A stretch of 64,000 nucleotides of DNA. It comes from Jiangella alba (lineage in GTDB: Bacteria > Actinomycetota > Actinomycetes > Jiangellales > Jiangellaceae). The notes beneath the pieces were generated by a model. The model saw only the letters and a program-made list of their open reading frames with translations. It did not search any database and had not been told where the DNA came from. The stretch lies in NCBI RefSeq assembly GCF_900106035.1, contig NZ_FNUC01000004.1, positions 3,447,722 through 3,511,721 on the forward strand. The letters are read 5' to 3'. The position numbers and the translations under genes were made by a program. Shown here piece by piece: positions 14,974 to 25,148 of this stretch. Within the stretch, counting starts at the first letter, position 1. Each line of letters starts with the position of its first letter.

Positions 14974-17337
14974 TCACTGCTTGTACATGACGACGCGGAA
15001 GAAGTCGGCCGGTTCCAGGAGGTGATCGTGGGAGTCGTCGCCGGCCTCCATCTCGATCCATTTGATGGTGCCGGTGAAGGCGTTGTCGGCGGCCGGGTAG
15101 TCGTCGGTGACCGGCGAGAGGATGTCGCGGCCGACGTCGGTGGGTTCGTAGCCGAAACCGATGGGTTCGGTGCGCTCGACCCGCCCGGCGCCGACGGGCT
15201 GGTCGTCGACGAGCAGGGTGACCGCTCCGCCCTTGCCGAGGCCGCCGCCGTCGTAGCCGAACTCGACCCGCACGCGGTGTTCGCCGGCGGGGACCGCGGC
15301 GTCGGCGCGGATGTGGGTGCGGTCGATGCCGAACAGGTTGTAGCAGAAGGTCGGCACGGAGTCCTTGAGGTAGAAGGCCCAGCCGCCGCTATGGCCGCCG
15401 AGGTTCATCAGCACGCCGCCGGCGCCGGTGTCGGGCATGATCACGGTCGCGGTCAGCGACCACGACTTGTTGCGCCAGTTCACGACGTGCTGCTCGGTGA
15501 GTCCGCCCATGCCGGGGAAGAGCAGCTGCCGGTGGCCGATCAGCTCGGGCTTCTTGCTGTACTCGGGCAGCACGCGTTCGAAGGAGCGGTCGTCCAGCGG
15601 CAGGACGTTGTAGCGGGTGGCCTCGATCAGGAAGAGCCGCTGCAGCTCGTGCAGCTTGCCGGGGTTCTCGGCCGAGAGGTCCCTGGCCTGGGTCCAGTCG
15701 CTGGAGCCGTCGTAGAGCTCCCAGCTGTCGTCGTCGAAGGCGATGCCGACGTCGCCGGTGGTCTGCCACGGCGTGCGGTGCTTGGTGACCGCGGACCAGC
15801 CGCGGTGGTAGATCCCGCGGTTGCCGAAGATCTCGAAGTACTGCGTGTCGTGCCGTTCCGCCGCGTCGGCGTCGTCGAAGCAGTAGCGCATGCTGGTGCC
15901 GTGCAACGGCTGCTGGGTGATGCCGTGCACCTGGACGGGGTGCGGCAGGCCGGCGGCCTCGAGCACGGTGGGGGCGACGTCGATGACGTGGCTGAACTGG
16001 TGCCGCATCTCGCCCTCGGCCCGGATGCCACGGGGCCAGTGCACGATGGTGCCGTTGCGGGTGCCGCCCCAGTGCGAGGCGACCTGCTTGGTCCACTGGT
16101 ACGGCGTGCACATGGCGTGCGCCCACCCGACCGCGTAGTGCGGGGACGACTCCGGTCCGCCCAGCTTCTCCAGCTGCCCGGTGAGGAACTCGGGCGTCTC
16201 GATCCCGGCCATGCCGTTCAGGCTGATCAACTCGTTGAAGGTGCCGTTGATGGTGCCTTCGGCCGAGGCGCCGTTGTCGCCGATGATCAGGTAGACGAGG
16301 GTGTCCTCGAGCAGGCCGAGTTCCTCCAGCGAGTCGATGAGGCGGCCGACGTGGTGGTCGGTGTGCTCCAGGAACCCCGCGTAGTTCTCCATCTGGCGCC
16401 GCAGCACGGGCTTGAGCGCGTCGTCCATGTCCTCCCACGCGGGGATCACCTCGTGCCGCACGGTGAGTTCGGCGTCGGCGGGAACGACGCCGAGTTCCTT
16501 CTGCCGGGCGAAGGTGCGCTCGCGTTGGGCGTCCCAGCCGTCGTCGAACCTCCCGGCGTACTTGTCGGCCCACTCCTTGGGCACGTGGTGCGGAGCGTGC
16601 GTGGCGCCCGGCGCGAGGTAGAGGAGGAACGGCTTGTCCGGGACCAGCGCCTTCTGCGCCTCCACCCACGAGATGGCGTGGTCGACGAGGTCCTCCGTCA
16701 GGTGGTAGCCCTCCTCCGGCGTCCCCCACGGCTCGACCGGGCGGGTGCCCTCGACGAGGTTGGGGTAGTACTGATCGGTCTCGCCACCCAGGAACCCGTA
16801 GAAGTGCTCGAAGCCGTTCCCCGGCGACGGCCACCGGTCGAACGGTCCGGCCTGGCTCGTCTCCCACAGCGGCACCTCGTGGCACTTGCCGATGTGCGCG
16901 GTGGCGTAGCCGTTGAGCTTGAGGATCTCCGGCAGCGGCGCGCACGAGTTGGGGCGCATCGAGTTGTAGCCCGGAGCCGAGGTGGACATCTCGGTGATGC
17001 CGCCCATGCCCACGCTGTGGTGATTGCGGCCGCTGATCAGCGCGGCACGGGTCGGCGAGCAGATCGCGGTGGTGTGGAACCGGGTGAACCGCAGGCCGCC
17101 GGCGGCCAGCCGCTCGGCCACCGGCGTGTGCACCGGCCCGCCGAACACGCTGGAGGCGGCGAACCCGACGTCGTCGAGCAGGATCAGGAGCACGTTCGGC
17201 GCGCCCGCCGGTGGGCGCAGCTGCTCGATCGGGGCGAAGTCCGCCTCCGGATCCTTCGCGTCGTACCAGATCGTGCCCGCATACGCCTGGTCCGGAATCG
17301 GCAGCACCGACCGCTGCGCACGACGTTCATCGGACAT
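14974..17337 (-). CDS. type I arylsulfatase (AtsD-like)
   Basis: A 787-residue cytoplasm-type sulfatase, the same length class as mycobacterial AtsD. It has the metal site LLDDVGF (Asp55/Asp56) and the formylglycine motif CSPTRAALISG with Cys93 to be oxidised by a formylglycine-generating enzyme that is not in this window. Later come GDNGAS (metal) and an extra C-terminal beta domain of about 200 residues (from roughly 590) seen in this family. The ATG at 17337 has GGGAGGGG upstream; the longer open frame lacks a signal. It is monocistronic and hydrolyses a sulfate ester of unknown identity. Confidence 0.93.
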   Translation of the reverse strand: MSDERRAQRSVLPIPDQAYAGTIWYDAKDPEADFAPIEQLRPPAGAPNVLLILLDDVGFAASSVFGGPVHTPVAERLAAGGLRFTRFHTTAICSPTRAALISGRNHHSVGMGGITEMSTSAPGYNSMRPNSCAPLPEILKLNGYATAHIGKCHEVPLWETSQAGPFDRWPSPGNGFEHFYGFLGGETDQYYPNLVEGTRPVEPWGTPEEGYHLTEDLVDHAISWVEAQKALVPDKPFLLYLAPGATHAPHHVPKEWADKYAGRFDDGWDAQRERTFARQKELGVVPADAELTVRHEVIPAWEDMDDALKPVLRRQMENYAGFLEHTDHHVGRLIDSLEELGLLEDTLVYLIIGDNGASAEGTINGTFNELISLNGMAGIETPEFLTGQLEKLGGPESSPHYAVGWAHAMCTPYQWTKQVASHWGGTRNGTIVHWPRGIRAEGEMRHQFSHVIDVAPTVLEAAGLPHPVQVHGITQQPLHGTSMRYCFDDADAAERHDTQYFEIFGNRGIYHRGWSAVTKHRTPWQTTGDVGIAFDDDSWELYDGSSDWTQARDLSAENPGKLHELQRLFLIEATRYNVLPLDDRSFERVLPEYSKKPELIGHRQLLFPGMGGLTEQHVVNWRNKSWSLTATVIMPDTGAGGVLMNLGGHSGGWAFYLKDSVPTFCYNLFGIDRTHIRADAAVPAGEHRVRVEFGYDGGGLGKGGAVTLLVDDQPVGAGRVERTEPIGFGYEPTDVGRDILSPVTDDYPAADNAFTGTIKWIEMEAGDDSHDHLLEPADFFRVVMYKQ

Positions 17338-17472
17338 CCTGACACCCCTCCCGAGCCGGCCTCGTCGAGGCGCGCGAACCCCGTCGCCGCCCCCGCTCAG
17401 CCGACCGCGGTCACCGGCACGGCGCCTCACCCGACACAGGTGAACCGTCGTGGTGCGCACGGCACCGGGACC

Positions 17473-19049
17473 TCAGCGGGCGCGCGTCAGCCGATGGCGC
17501 AGGTCGTAGGCCGTGATGGCGACGCCGATGGAGAGCAGGGACTCGGGTCGGTCCAGGTCGAATCCGGTGATCCGGGAGATGCGGGCGAGCTTCTTGTAGA
17601 CGGCCGGCCGGCTCAGATGGACGCGCTCGGACAGGCGCGTCTTGCTGCCGCCGAGGTTGACGTACTCGCGGAGCACGTCGACGAGACCGTCGTCGTGCTC
17701 GGCGTCGTGGGCCAGCAGCCGGCCCAGCTCTGACTCGACGAATCCCTGCACCCGCGGATCGTCGTGGAGAAGGGCGAGCAGTCCCGCCAGCCGGACGTCG
17801 CTGCTGCGGTAGTACGGCAGCCGCGCCAAGGACGAGAGGCTCGACGCCGCCTCGGCGACCTGCGCCGCGTGGCGGAGCTGGGCGCCGGCGCCGGCGATGT
17901 CCGGCTCCGGGTCGGTGACGCCGAGGACGACGCCGACGCCGTCGAGGGCCTCGGCCAGGCGATCGAGCAGCGCCGGTCGCCGCGTCGAGGGCTGCGCCAG
18001 CACCAGGCCCACCTGCCGGTCGTTGAGCGGGCCGATCAGAGCGTCGAGGCGTGCCGAGCGAATGCGTGCCGCCAGCCGTTCGACGAGTTCCCTGAGGTGA
18101 TGGCCGACGGGCTGGGCCACGGCCGCCAGGTATGCGGGCGCGTTCGGCAGGCCGAGGACTGCGCGCGGACGGCGGCATCGGCCCGCGTGAGCCGTTCGGC
18201 CGCGAGCTCGGCGAGAAACCCGCCCTGCGCCTGGAGCTCGAGTGCCAGCTGGTCCCGCTCGGCCATGCGGGCCAGTTCGAGCGCCGCGGCGGCCCGCTCC
18301 AGGACCATGGCGTTGCGTTCGTCGTCGGCCGGGTCGGGGTGCGGGAGCGTGAGCCGCGCCCACCGCCTGCCGGCCGTGCCGACCGGCGTCGTCAGCCAGC
18401 CCTCGGGCCCGGACCGGCCCGTGCGATCGAGCACGGCGGCGGCCCTGGACCGATTGGCCCAGTTCGCCAGCAGCGCCGCGGGCTTGCGGCCGCGGGCCCG
18501 GAAGGTGACCACCGAACGCCCCAGGTCCTCCAGGACCACCGAGGTGGCGCACAGGTCGCAGGCGGCGGCGATGATCTGGTTCGTGCTGGGGGCCTCCAGG
18601 CTGAGCCGGGTGAAGGTCTCGTGGACCTCCTGCGCGAACTCCAGCTGGACGAGCTGGGCGGACACGATGGCGCGATGGATCTGCTCGGTGATGTCGACGA
18701 AACGCACCTGCCGTGAGACGCAGACCAGCGGCAGCCCGGCCCGTTCGGCGCTCGCGACGACGGCGGCGGGCACCGCCGCGAACGCCGGGCCGAGCTCCAC
18801 CACGAGTCCCGCCGCGCCGGCGCCGGCCAGCTCCTCGATGTACCCGACGGCGGTGGCGGTGTCCCCGCGCAGGGGCAGGCCCGTGGTCAGGATCAGCTCG
18901 CCGCCGCTCAACAGCCCGCCGAGGTCCAGTACCTCGCTCACGTGCACCCACCGCACCGGCCGATCGAGGTGCTCGCCGCCGGCGAGCACCGTGGGCGCGC
19001 CCACCTTCAGGCTGGAGGACTCGAGCGCGCGACGGAGGGTGAGGGTCAC
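17473..19049 (-). pseudogene. PucR/CdaR-type regulator, broken by a one-base frameshift
   Basis: Two overlapping frames together encode one regulator of about 525 residues. The first, from GTG 19049, carries the N-terminal PucR domain (LRRALESSSLKVGAPTV, WVHVSEVLDLGGLLSGGELI). It runs as far as ...LTRADAAVRA and then reads out of frame. The second frame resumes with VLGLPNAPAYLAAVAQPVGH and ends with the PucR C-terminal helix-turn-helix (LREYVNLGGSKTRLSERVHLSRPAVYKKLARI). Joining them needs one extra base near 18160, so this is either a true frameshift mutation or a sequencing error. Divergent from mmsA/aminotransferase, it is their likely activator. Confidence 0.85.
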
Positions 19050-19139
19050 TCGAACAGGTTACGAGACGTCACGAGAACCCGCGGATGCGATACGAACCGT
19101 CACTCCCGCCGCGATGCTCCGAGCGTCATGCTGGCGACC

Positions 19140-20642
19140 ATGACCGCACCCACTGTCAGCCATTGGACCGGCGTGCCCTACGTGGGCGCCGCCGATCGCG
19201 TCGAGGACGTGACCAACCCCGCCACCGGGCGGGTGAGCGCCCGCGTCCTCCACGCCGGTGTCGAGACCGCGAACGCCGTCATCTCCGCCGCGGAGACCGC
19301 CGCGCGGGAGTGGGGCCGGAGTTCGCTGACCACCCGGACACGGGTGCTGTTCAGGTTCCGGGAGCTGCTGGACGCCCGCAAGGAGGAGCTCGCGGCGATC
19401 ATCACCCGCGAGCACGGCAAGGTGCTGGCCGACGCGCTGGGCGAGGTCTCGCGCGGGCAGGAGGCGGTCGAGTTCGCCTGCGGGATCCCGCACCTGCTCA
19501 AGGGGTCGTACTCCGAAGGCGTCTCGACCGGCGTCGACGTGCACTCCAAGCGCCAGCCGCTCGGGGTGGTGGGCGTGATCAGCCCGTTCAACTTCCCGGC
19601 GATGGTGCCCATGTGGTTCTTCCCGATCGCCATCGCCGCCGGCAACGCCGTCGTGCTCAAGCCGAGCGAGAAGGACCCCTCGGCGTCGATCTGGCTCGCC
19701 GAGCTGTGGCGGGAGGCCGGGCTCCCGGCGGGGGTGTTCACGGTCCTCCAGGGGGACAAGGTGGCGGTCGACGCCCTTCTGGACCACCCGGCCGTCAAGG
19801 CGATCAGCTTCGTCGGATCGACGCCGATCGCCCGCTACGTCTACGAGCGGGCCGGCGCCTGCGGCAAGCGCGTCCAGGCCCTCGGCGGGGCCAAGAACCA
19901 CATGGTGGTGCTCCCGGACGCCGACCTGGACGCCGCCGCGGACCACGCCGTGGGCGCGGGCTTCGGCTCCGCGGGCGAACGCTGCATGGCCGTCAGCGTG
20001 CTCGTCGCCGTCGGGTCGATCGCCGACCAGCTGGTCGCCGAGATCGCCGACCGCACCCGCGGGCTGCGCACCGGCGACGGAACCCGCGGCACCGACCTGG
20101 GACCGCTGGTCACCCGGGCCCACCGCGACCGCGTGGCGTCCTTCGTCGACGCTGGTGAAGCGGCCGGCGCCAAGCTCGTCGTCGACGGCCGCGCTCCTCA
20201 GGTCGACGGCGACGCCGGCGGCTTCTGGCTCGGCCCCACCTTGTTCGATCACGTGACGCCCGAGATGGAGATCTACACCGAGGAGATCTTCGGGCCCGTC
20301 CTCAGCGTCGTCCGGGTCGGTACGTACGACGAGGCGGTGCGGCTGGTCAACGCCAACCCCTACGGCAACGGCGTGGCACTCTTCACCGGCAGCGGGGCGG
20401 CGGCACGCGCGTTCGAGCTCGACGTCGAGGTCGGCATGGTCGGCATCAACGTCCCGGTTCCGGTGCCGATGGCCTACTACTCGTTCGGCGGCTGGAAGCA
20501 GTCGCTGTACGGCGACCATCACGCGCACGGCACCGACGGCGTGCGGTTCTTCACCCGCGGCAAGGTCGTCACGACGCGCTGGACCGACCCGGCCGTGCAG
20601 CCCGGCGGCGGGCCGGAGCTGGCCTTCCCGCAGAACAGGTGA
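19140..20642 (+). CDS. mmsA: CoA-acylating (methyl)malonate-semialdehyde dehydrogenase family protein
   Basis: A 500-residue aldehyde dehydrogenase. SPFNFPAMVPMWFFPIAIAAGN, FVGSTPIARYVYERA, the catalytic FGSAGERCMA motif (Cys282) and the EIFGPVLSVV stretch are the pattern of MmsA enzymes, which make acetyl- or propionyl-CoA from malonate or methylmalonate semialdehyde. The ATG at 19140 (MTAPTVSHWTG) matches the usual MmsA N-terminus; an in-frame ATG at 19128 is possible and neither has a strong ribosome site. The aminotransferase that follows could provide the semialdehyde, for example from beta-alanine or beta-aminoisobutyrate. Confidence 0.9.
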   Translation: MTAPTVSHWTGVPYVGAADRVEDVTNPATGRVSARVLHAGVETANAVISAAETAAREWGRSSLTTRTRVLFRFRELLDARKEELAAIITREHGKVLADALGEVSRGQEAVEFACGIPHLLKGSYSEGVSTGVDVHSKRQPLGVVGVISPFNFPAMVPMWFFPIAIAAGNAVVLKPSEKDPSASIWLAELWREAGLPAGVFTVLQGDKVAVDALLDHPAVKAISFVGSTPIARYVYERAGACGKRVQALGGAKNHMVVLPDADLDAAADHAVGAGFGSAGERCMAVSVLVAVGSIADQLVAEIADRTRGLRTGDGTRGTDLGPLVTRAHRDRVASFVDAGEAAGAKLVVDGRAPQVDGDAGGFWLGPTLFDHVTPEMEIYTEEIFGPVLSVVRVGTYDEAVRLVNANPYGNGVALFTGSGAAARAFELDVEVGMVGINVPVPVPMAYYSFGGWKQSLYGDHHAHGTDGVRFFTRGKVVTTRWTDPAVQPGGGPELAFPQNR

Positions 20643-21973
20643 GCACGATGACCAGCCGCACCTACGAGCTCGACCGGGCGCACGTGTTCCACTCGTGGTC
20701 GGCCCAGGCGAGCCTCGATCCGCTCGTCATCACGAAGGCGCACGGGTCGGCCGTCTGGGACGACGCCGGCCACCGCTATCTGGACTTCGCCTCCCAGCTC
20801 GTCTTCACCAACATCGGCCATCAACACCCGGACGTCGTCGAGGCGATCCGGGAGCAGGCGGCGACCCTGTGCACGATCGCGCCGCAGCACGCCAACGACG
20901 CCCGCTCGGAGGCGGCCCGCCTCATCGCCGGACTCGCGCCCGAGGGACTCGACCACGTGTTCTTCACCAACGGTGGCGCGGAGGCCGTCGAACACGCGGT
21001 CCGGATGGCCAGGCTGCACACCGGCCGGATCAAGGTGCTGTCGCGCTACCGCAGCTACCACGGTGGCACGGCGACGGCGGTCAACGTCACCGGCGACCCG
21101 CGCCGGTGGCCCAACGACTACGGTGCCGCGGGCACCGCGAAGTTCTTCGGGCCGTTCCTGTACCGCTCGGAGTTCGACGCCACGACGGAGGACGAGGAGT
21201 GCCGGCGTGCGCTGCGCCACCTGCGGCGCACCGTCGAGCTCGAAGGGCCGGCCACCGTCGCGGCGATCATCCTCGAGACCGTCCCGGGCACGGCGGGCGT
21301 CATGCCCCCGCCGCCCGGCTATCTCGCCGGCGTCCGCGAGATCTGCGACGAGCACGGCATCGTGATGATCCTGGACGAAGTGATGGCCGGCTTCGGGCGC
21401 ACCGGCGCCTGGCTGGCGCTCGATCACTACGGTGTTCGTCCCGACCTCATCACCTTCGCCAAGGGCGTCACCTCGGGCTATGTCCCGCTCGGCGGCGTCG
21501 TGATCTCCCGTGGGATCCACCAGACCTTCGCCCATCGTCCCTATCCGGGCGGCCTCACCTACTCCGGACACCCGCTCGCCTGTGCGACGGCCGTCGCCAC
21601 GATCCAGGTCATGCGCGACGAGCGCATCGTCGAGCGGTCGGCGCAGGTCGGCGGCGAGGTGCTCGGCCCCGGCCTGCGGGCCCTGGCCGAGCGGCACCCC
21701 TGCGTGGGCGAGGTACGCGGCCTCGGCACGTTCTGGGCGCTCGAGCTCGTCAGCGACCGGGCGACCAAGGACCCGCTGGCGCCCTACGGAGGGAGCAGCG
21801 CGACGATGGACGCGATCGCGGCGGCCTGCCGGCGCGAGGGCTTGCTGCCGTTCGTGAACGCCAACCGCATCCACGTCGTCCCGCCCTGCAACGTCTCCGA
21901 CGCCGACGTCGCGGAAGGTCTGGAGATCCTCGACCACGCGCTCCGGCTCGGCGACGCGGTGTCGCCGGACTAA
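20639..21973 (+). CDS. class III omega-aminotransferase
   Basis: A 444-residue PLP enzyme starting at GTG 20639, which overlaps the mmsA stop (GTGA); an ATG 9 bases later is the alternative. Class III motifs are FFTNGGAEAVEHAVRMAR, YHGGTATAVNVTGDPR, ILDEVMAGFGRTG and ITFAKGVTSGYVPLGG with Schiff-base Lys275. It resembles the beta-alanine/taurine-pyruvate aminotransferase group. Coupled to mmsA, it most likely deaminates an omega-amino acid to a semialdehyde. Its stop overlaps the convergent MmgE/PrpD remnant by four bases. Confidence 0.9.
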   Translation: MSTMTSRTYELDRAHVFHSWSAQASLDPLVITKAHGSAVWDDAGHRYLDFASQLVFTNIGHQHPDVVEAIREQAATLCTIAPQHANDARSEAARLIAGLAPEGLDHVFFTNGGAEAVEHAVRMARLHTGRIKVLSRYRSYHGGTATAVNVTGDPRRWPNDYGAAGTAKFFGPFLYRSEFDATTEDEECRRALRHLRRTVELEGPATVAAIILETVPGTAGVMPPPPGYLAGVREICDEHGIVMILDEVMAGFGRTGAWLALDHYGVRPDLITFAKGVTSGYVPLGGVVISRGIHQTFAHRPYPGGLTYSGHPLACATAVATIQVMRDERIVERSAQVGGEVLGPGLRALAERHPCVGEVRGLGTFWALELVSDRATKDPLAPYGGSSATMDAIAAACRREGLLPFVNANRIHVVPPCNVSDADVAEGLEILDHALRLGDAVSPD

Positions 21974-22743
21974 GGCCCCCACAAGGCGTCGCGCAGCGAG
22001 TCCGGCACGGAGGGCGCGTGCTCGAGCCCGGCGATGTCCGCGGCCAGGGCGGCATGGCGACGGCGTGCCGACGGGTCGGCGGGGAGCAGCGAGTCCAGTC
22101 GCCGCTGCAGGGCCGTCAGCGTGACGGCCGGGCGGACGGCGTCGGGCGTGAAGACCCGGGCCCGTGCCTCGCCCCGGACGCGAACCTCGAGCCGCGCGCT
22201 CGCCGGCTCGACCGAAGGGTCGCCGTGGAGCCGGACGCGGCGGGCGAGCTGCACCACCCGCGGATCGCTGCCGGGCGCGAGCACCTGGTGGTGGGTCAGC
22301 GTGCCGTGGACCAGCGCCGCGGCGACGCAGAAGGCGCCGCTCATCATCGCGGCGACCGGCCGTTCCGGCTCGGAGTTGGCGATTCCCGGGTAGGCGAGGT
22401 CGGCCTCGTCGAGTCTGACGGTGACGTCGTCGATGTCCGCGGCCACGGTGTCCAGGCCGGCCCGCGCTCGGCAGGCCAGCGCGACGGCGGTCTGGAGGAT
22501 GTTGCACGCCGGGTACTGCTTGTAGGACGCCAGGTCGATGGCCCAGCCGCCGGGCGACGGGGCGAGGTCTTCCTGGAGCGTCGCCCGAGCGCCTCGTAGC
22601 CCGGCCGCGGCGAGGTCGCCCGCGAGGCAACCGGCGTGACCGGCCCGGCCGAGCTGCACCAGCCAGTCGTCGGAACCCTCGACGAGGGTCGCACTGGCAC
22701 CGGCCGCCATGTCCGCGACGAGTAGTTCTGGACCGGCCCGCAC
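21970..22743 (-). pseudogene. 5'-truncated MmgE/PrpD family remnant
   Basis: The 257-residue open frame matches only the C-terminal half of MmgE/PrpD proteins, which are about 450 residues long. The stretch TLVEGSDDWLVQLGRAGHAGCLAGDLAAAG corresponds to the middle of the family and YKQYPACNILQTAVALACRAR to the conserved K-x-YP-C segment. Upstream in the same frame is a TGA at 22765-22767, and the space is then taken by the promoter of the divergent regulator. The N-terminal half is therefore gone. Translation from the GTG at 22743 is possible but a functional enzyme is unlikely. Confidence 0.65.
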
Positions 22744-22849
22744 ACGAACGCACCCGCCGTTTCCTCAGCGCCATGTGCTGACGACGGCGCCGCGTGTTCC
22801 GCGAGGTGGCACCGGCGAAACGCTAGGCTGCCGTGACCGGAGGTGGCGC

Positions 22850-23653
22850 ATGGCTCGCGAACCTGCCGACGAGGGGCGTAGCGCTCTCGCCGCGTTTCTC
22901 ACGTCGCGCCGGGGACGGGTGTCGCCTGAGGAGGCCGGCATCGCGCCGGGTGTCCGGCGCCGAACGCCCGGCCTGCGGCGCGAGGAGGTCGCCCTGCTCG
23001 CCGGGATCAGCCCCACCTGGTACACGTACCTGGAGCAGGGCCGCCGGATCCATCCGTCGCAGCAGGTGCTGGACGCGATCGCCCGGGTGCTGCGGCTGAG
23101 CGAGGACGAGCGGCGCTACATGCACGTGCTCGCGTTCGGCGCGGTCCAGAATCCGCAGCCGCTCGCGGGTGAGATCCCGGCCGAGGAGATCGTCCGCCAG
23201 CTCGTCGCGACCGCTGAGCACAGTCCGTACCCCGTGTATGCCGCCGACCTGTTCGGCGACCTCATCGCCTGGAACCGGGCGACGGCCGACTACTACGCCG
23301 ACTTCGACGCGATGCCGTCGGAGGACCGGAACATGATCCGCTGGCTGCTGTTCGACCCCGAGGCCAGGCGGCGGCTACCCGGGTGGGCGGCGGACGTGCC
23401 CGACATCGTCGGGCGGTGGCGGGCGATGGTCACGGCCCACAGCCACGTTCCCGGGCTGCTCGACCAGGCCGCGGAGTTCCGCCGTGGCTCCGCCGAGTTC
23501 GCCGAGGCATGGGACGGATACGAGGTGGTCGAGAGACGCACCCGCACCCGGACCTTCCTGATGCCCGGCGGGCACGTGGTCGTCATGCGGCTGATCGTCG
23601 TGCATGCACCCGAGTTCGAGCCGTCGCTGGTCGCGTTCCACGTGCCGGTCTAG
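22850..23653 (+). CDS. XRE-type regulator with MmyB-like ligand domain
   Basis: A 267-residue regulator. The ATG at 22850 has GGAGGT seven bases upstream. The N-terminal helix-turn-helix (about 10-90: RRRTPGLRREEVALLAGISPTWYTYLEQGR) is followed by an MmyB-like sensor domain (about 100-267; YAADLFGDLIAWNRATADYYADF). This architecture is common in actinomycetes, often next to an exporter or oxidoreductase that it represses. The MFS gene downstream in the same direction is the likely target. Confidence 0.9.
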   Translation: MAREPADEGRSALAAFLTSRRGRVSPEEAGIAPGVRRRTPGLRREEVALLAGISPTWYTYLEQGRRIHPSQQVLDAIARVLRLSEDERRYMHVLAFGAVQNPQPLAGEIPAEEIVRQLVATAEHSPYPVYAADLFGDLIAWNRATADYYADFDAMPSEDRNMIRWLLFDPEARRRLPGWAADVPDIVGRWRAMVTAHSHVPGLLDQAAEFRRGSAEFAEAWDGYEVVERRTRTRTFLMPGGHVVVMRLIVVHAPEFEPSLVAFHVPV

Positions 23654-23758
23654 AAACGGGTACCGCTGGTTCTACGACCACCACTGTCTACCCGCGCGAC
23701 CGGCTCGTGCCGAACGATCGACTCGTCCACCGACGGGTCGAGAGGCAGGAGCCCTGCC

Positions 23759-25012
23759 ATGTCCGTGCACACGGTCGACGTCCGCCGGGTCCAGCGGCGG
23801 ACGATGTCCCTGCTCCTCGTGATCCAGGTGCTCGGCAGCACCGCCGTGACGATGACCTTCGCCGTCAGCGGCATCCTCGCCGCCGAGCTGTCCGGCTCCA
23901 CCGGAGCCGCCGGCCTTGCCCAGGCGACGCTGACCCTCGGCGTGGGCGCGGCCTCCTATCTGCTGGCGGCCTGGATGAACCGGCGCGGGCGGCGCGTCGG
24001 CATGGCCGCCGGCTACCTGATCGGCGCGGTGGGCGCCGCGGTGTGCGTGGTCGCGGCCGAGGTCGGCAGCTTCCCGCTCCTGGTGGCGGGCACCGTCGCG
24101 TTGGGTGCGTCGGCCGCCTCGTCCAACGCCGCGCGCTACGTCGCCACCGACCTGGCCACCGCCGACCGGCGCGCGACCTCGTTGTCGCTGGTGGTGTGGG
24201 TCGCCACCGCGGGCGCCGTCGCCGGGCCGCTCATGGTGGACCAGGCGGAAGCGGTGGCCTCGGGCTTCGGCCTGCCGCCGCTGGCCGGGCCGTTCCTGTT
24301 CACCATGATGTGCGCGCTGGTCGCGGGGCTGGTGGTGTTCGCCTTTCTGCGGCCGGACCCGCTGCTGCTGGCCCGCGCGACCCTGCGGTCCCGAACGGCT
24401 CCGGAGGAGAGCGAGGCCGAGCCCGCGGGCCCGGTCTCCCGGTTCGCCGAGGTCGCGCCGACGGTGGCCGCCCTGGTCCTCGCGCACGCCACCATGGTCG
24501 CCGTCATGGTGATGACGCCACTGGAGATGCACCATCAGGGCGCGACGCACGCCACCATCGGGGCGGCCATCTCGGTGCACTTCCTCGGCATGTACGCCTT
24601 CTCGCCGCTGTCGGGACGGCTGGCCGACCGGATCGGCGTGCGGCCGTCGCTCACAGCGGGCGGTGGCCTGCTGATCGTCTCCGTCCTGGTGTCGGCCGGT
24701 CTGTTCGGCGCCTCGTCGTTCACCCACGGCCTCGGCCTGTTCCTGCTCGGGCTCGGCTGGTCGGTCTGCACGGTCGCGGCGTCGACGCACATCGCCGCGC
24801 TCTCGGCCGGGGACACCCGTCTCCAGGGCGGCGCCGACACCGCCATGACCGTCGTCTCGGCCGGTGCGGCGCTGGCCGCCGGCCCGATCATGGCCGTCTG
24901 GGGGTTCGCCGGCCTGCTCGCGATGGCGGCCGTCTTCTCCGCCGGCGTCGTGGTGGCCGCCCGTCGGACCCAGGGGAGTCGTCGACCTTGGTCGGTGGGC
25001 CGCCGGCGTTGA
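23759..25012 (+). CDS. MFS transporter (12 helices)
   Basis: A 417-residue membrane protein with twelve hydrophobic segments in two halves separated by a charged loop (about residues 205-235). The cytoplasmic loop LAAWMNRRGRRVGMAAGY between helices 2 and 3 and FSPLSGRLADRIGVRP in the second half are the MFS A-type motifs. A GGCAGGAG ribosome site lies about 12 bases upstream of the ATG. It follows the XRE/MmyB-type regulator by 105 bases and is probably a drug or metabolite exporter. Confidence 0.88.
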   Translation: MSVHTVDVRRVQRRTMSLLLVIQVLGSTAVTMTFAVSGILAAELSGSTGAAGLAQATLTLGVGAASYLLAAWMNRRGRRVGMAAGYLIGAVGAAVCVVAAEVGSFPLLVAGTVALGASAASSNAARYVATDLATADRRATSLSLVVWVATAGAVAGPLMVDQAEAVASGFGLPPLAGPFLFTMMCALVAGLVVFAFLRPDPLLLARATLRSRTAPEESEAEPAGPVSRFAEVAPTVAALVLAHATMVAVMVMTPLEMHHQGATHATIGAAISVHFLGMYAFSPLSGRLADRIGVRPSLTAGGGLLIVSVLVSAGLFGASSFTHGLGLFLLGLGWSVCTVAASTHIAALSAGDTRLQGGADTAMTVVSAGAALAAGPIMAVWGFAGLLAMAAVFSAGVVVAARRTQGSRRPWSVGRRR

Positions 25013-25148
25013 GTCAGGTCGAGGGTGGGCGGGCGGAACGAGTCGCGCCACGTTGCGGCGCGTGGACGCCGGCGTGCACGAGAGCTGTGGATCTACCTGC
25101 GCGAACGCGGCGCGCGGCCGCGAGGAACGCAGGCTCACCCTCAGCTTA

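Noticed and set aside
15022-17733. 903-codon open frame on the plus strand opposite the sulfatase
   Set aside because: Low-complexity Val/Gly/Asp/Glu composition with no recognisable motif, and fully antisense to a sulfatase with complete catalytic residues.
18942-19139. upstream extension of the mmsA-like open frame (62-66 extra codons)
   Set aside because: It overlaps the divergent PucR-type gene and the intergenic promoter region, and MmsA proteins begin at the position corresponding to 19140.
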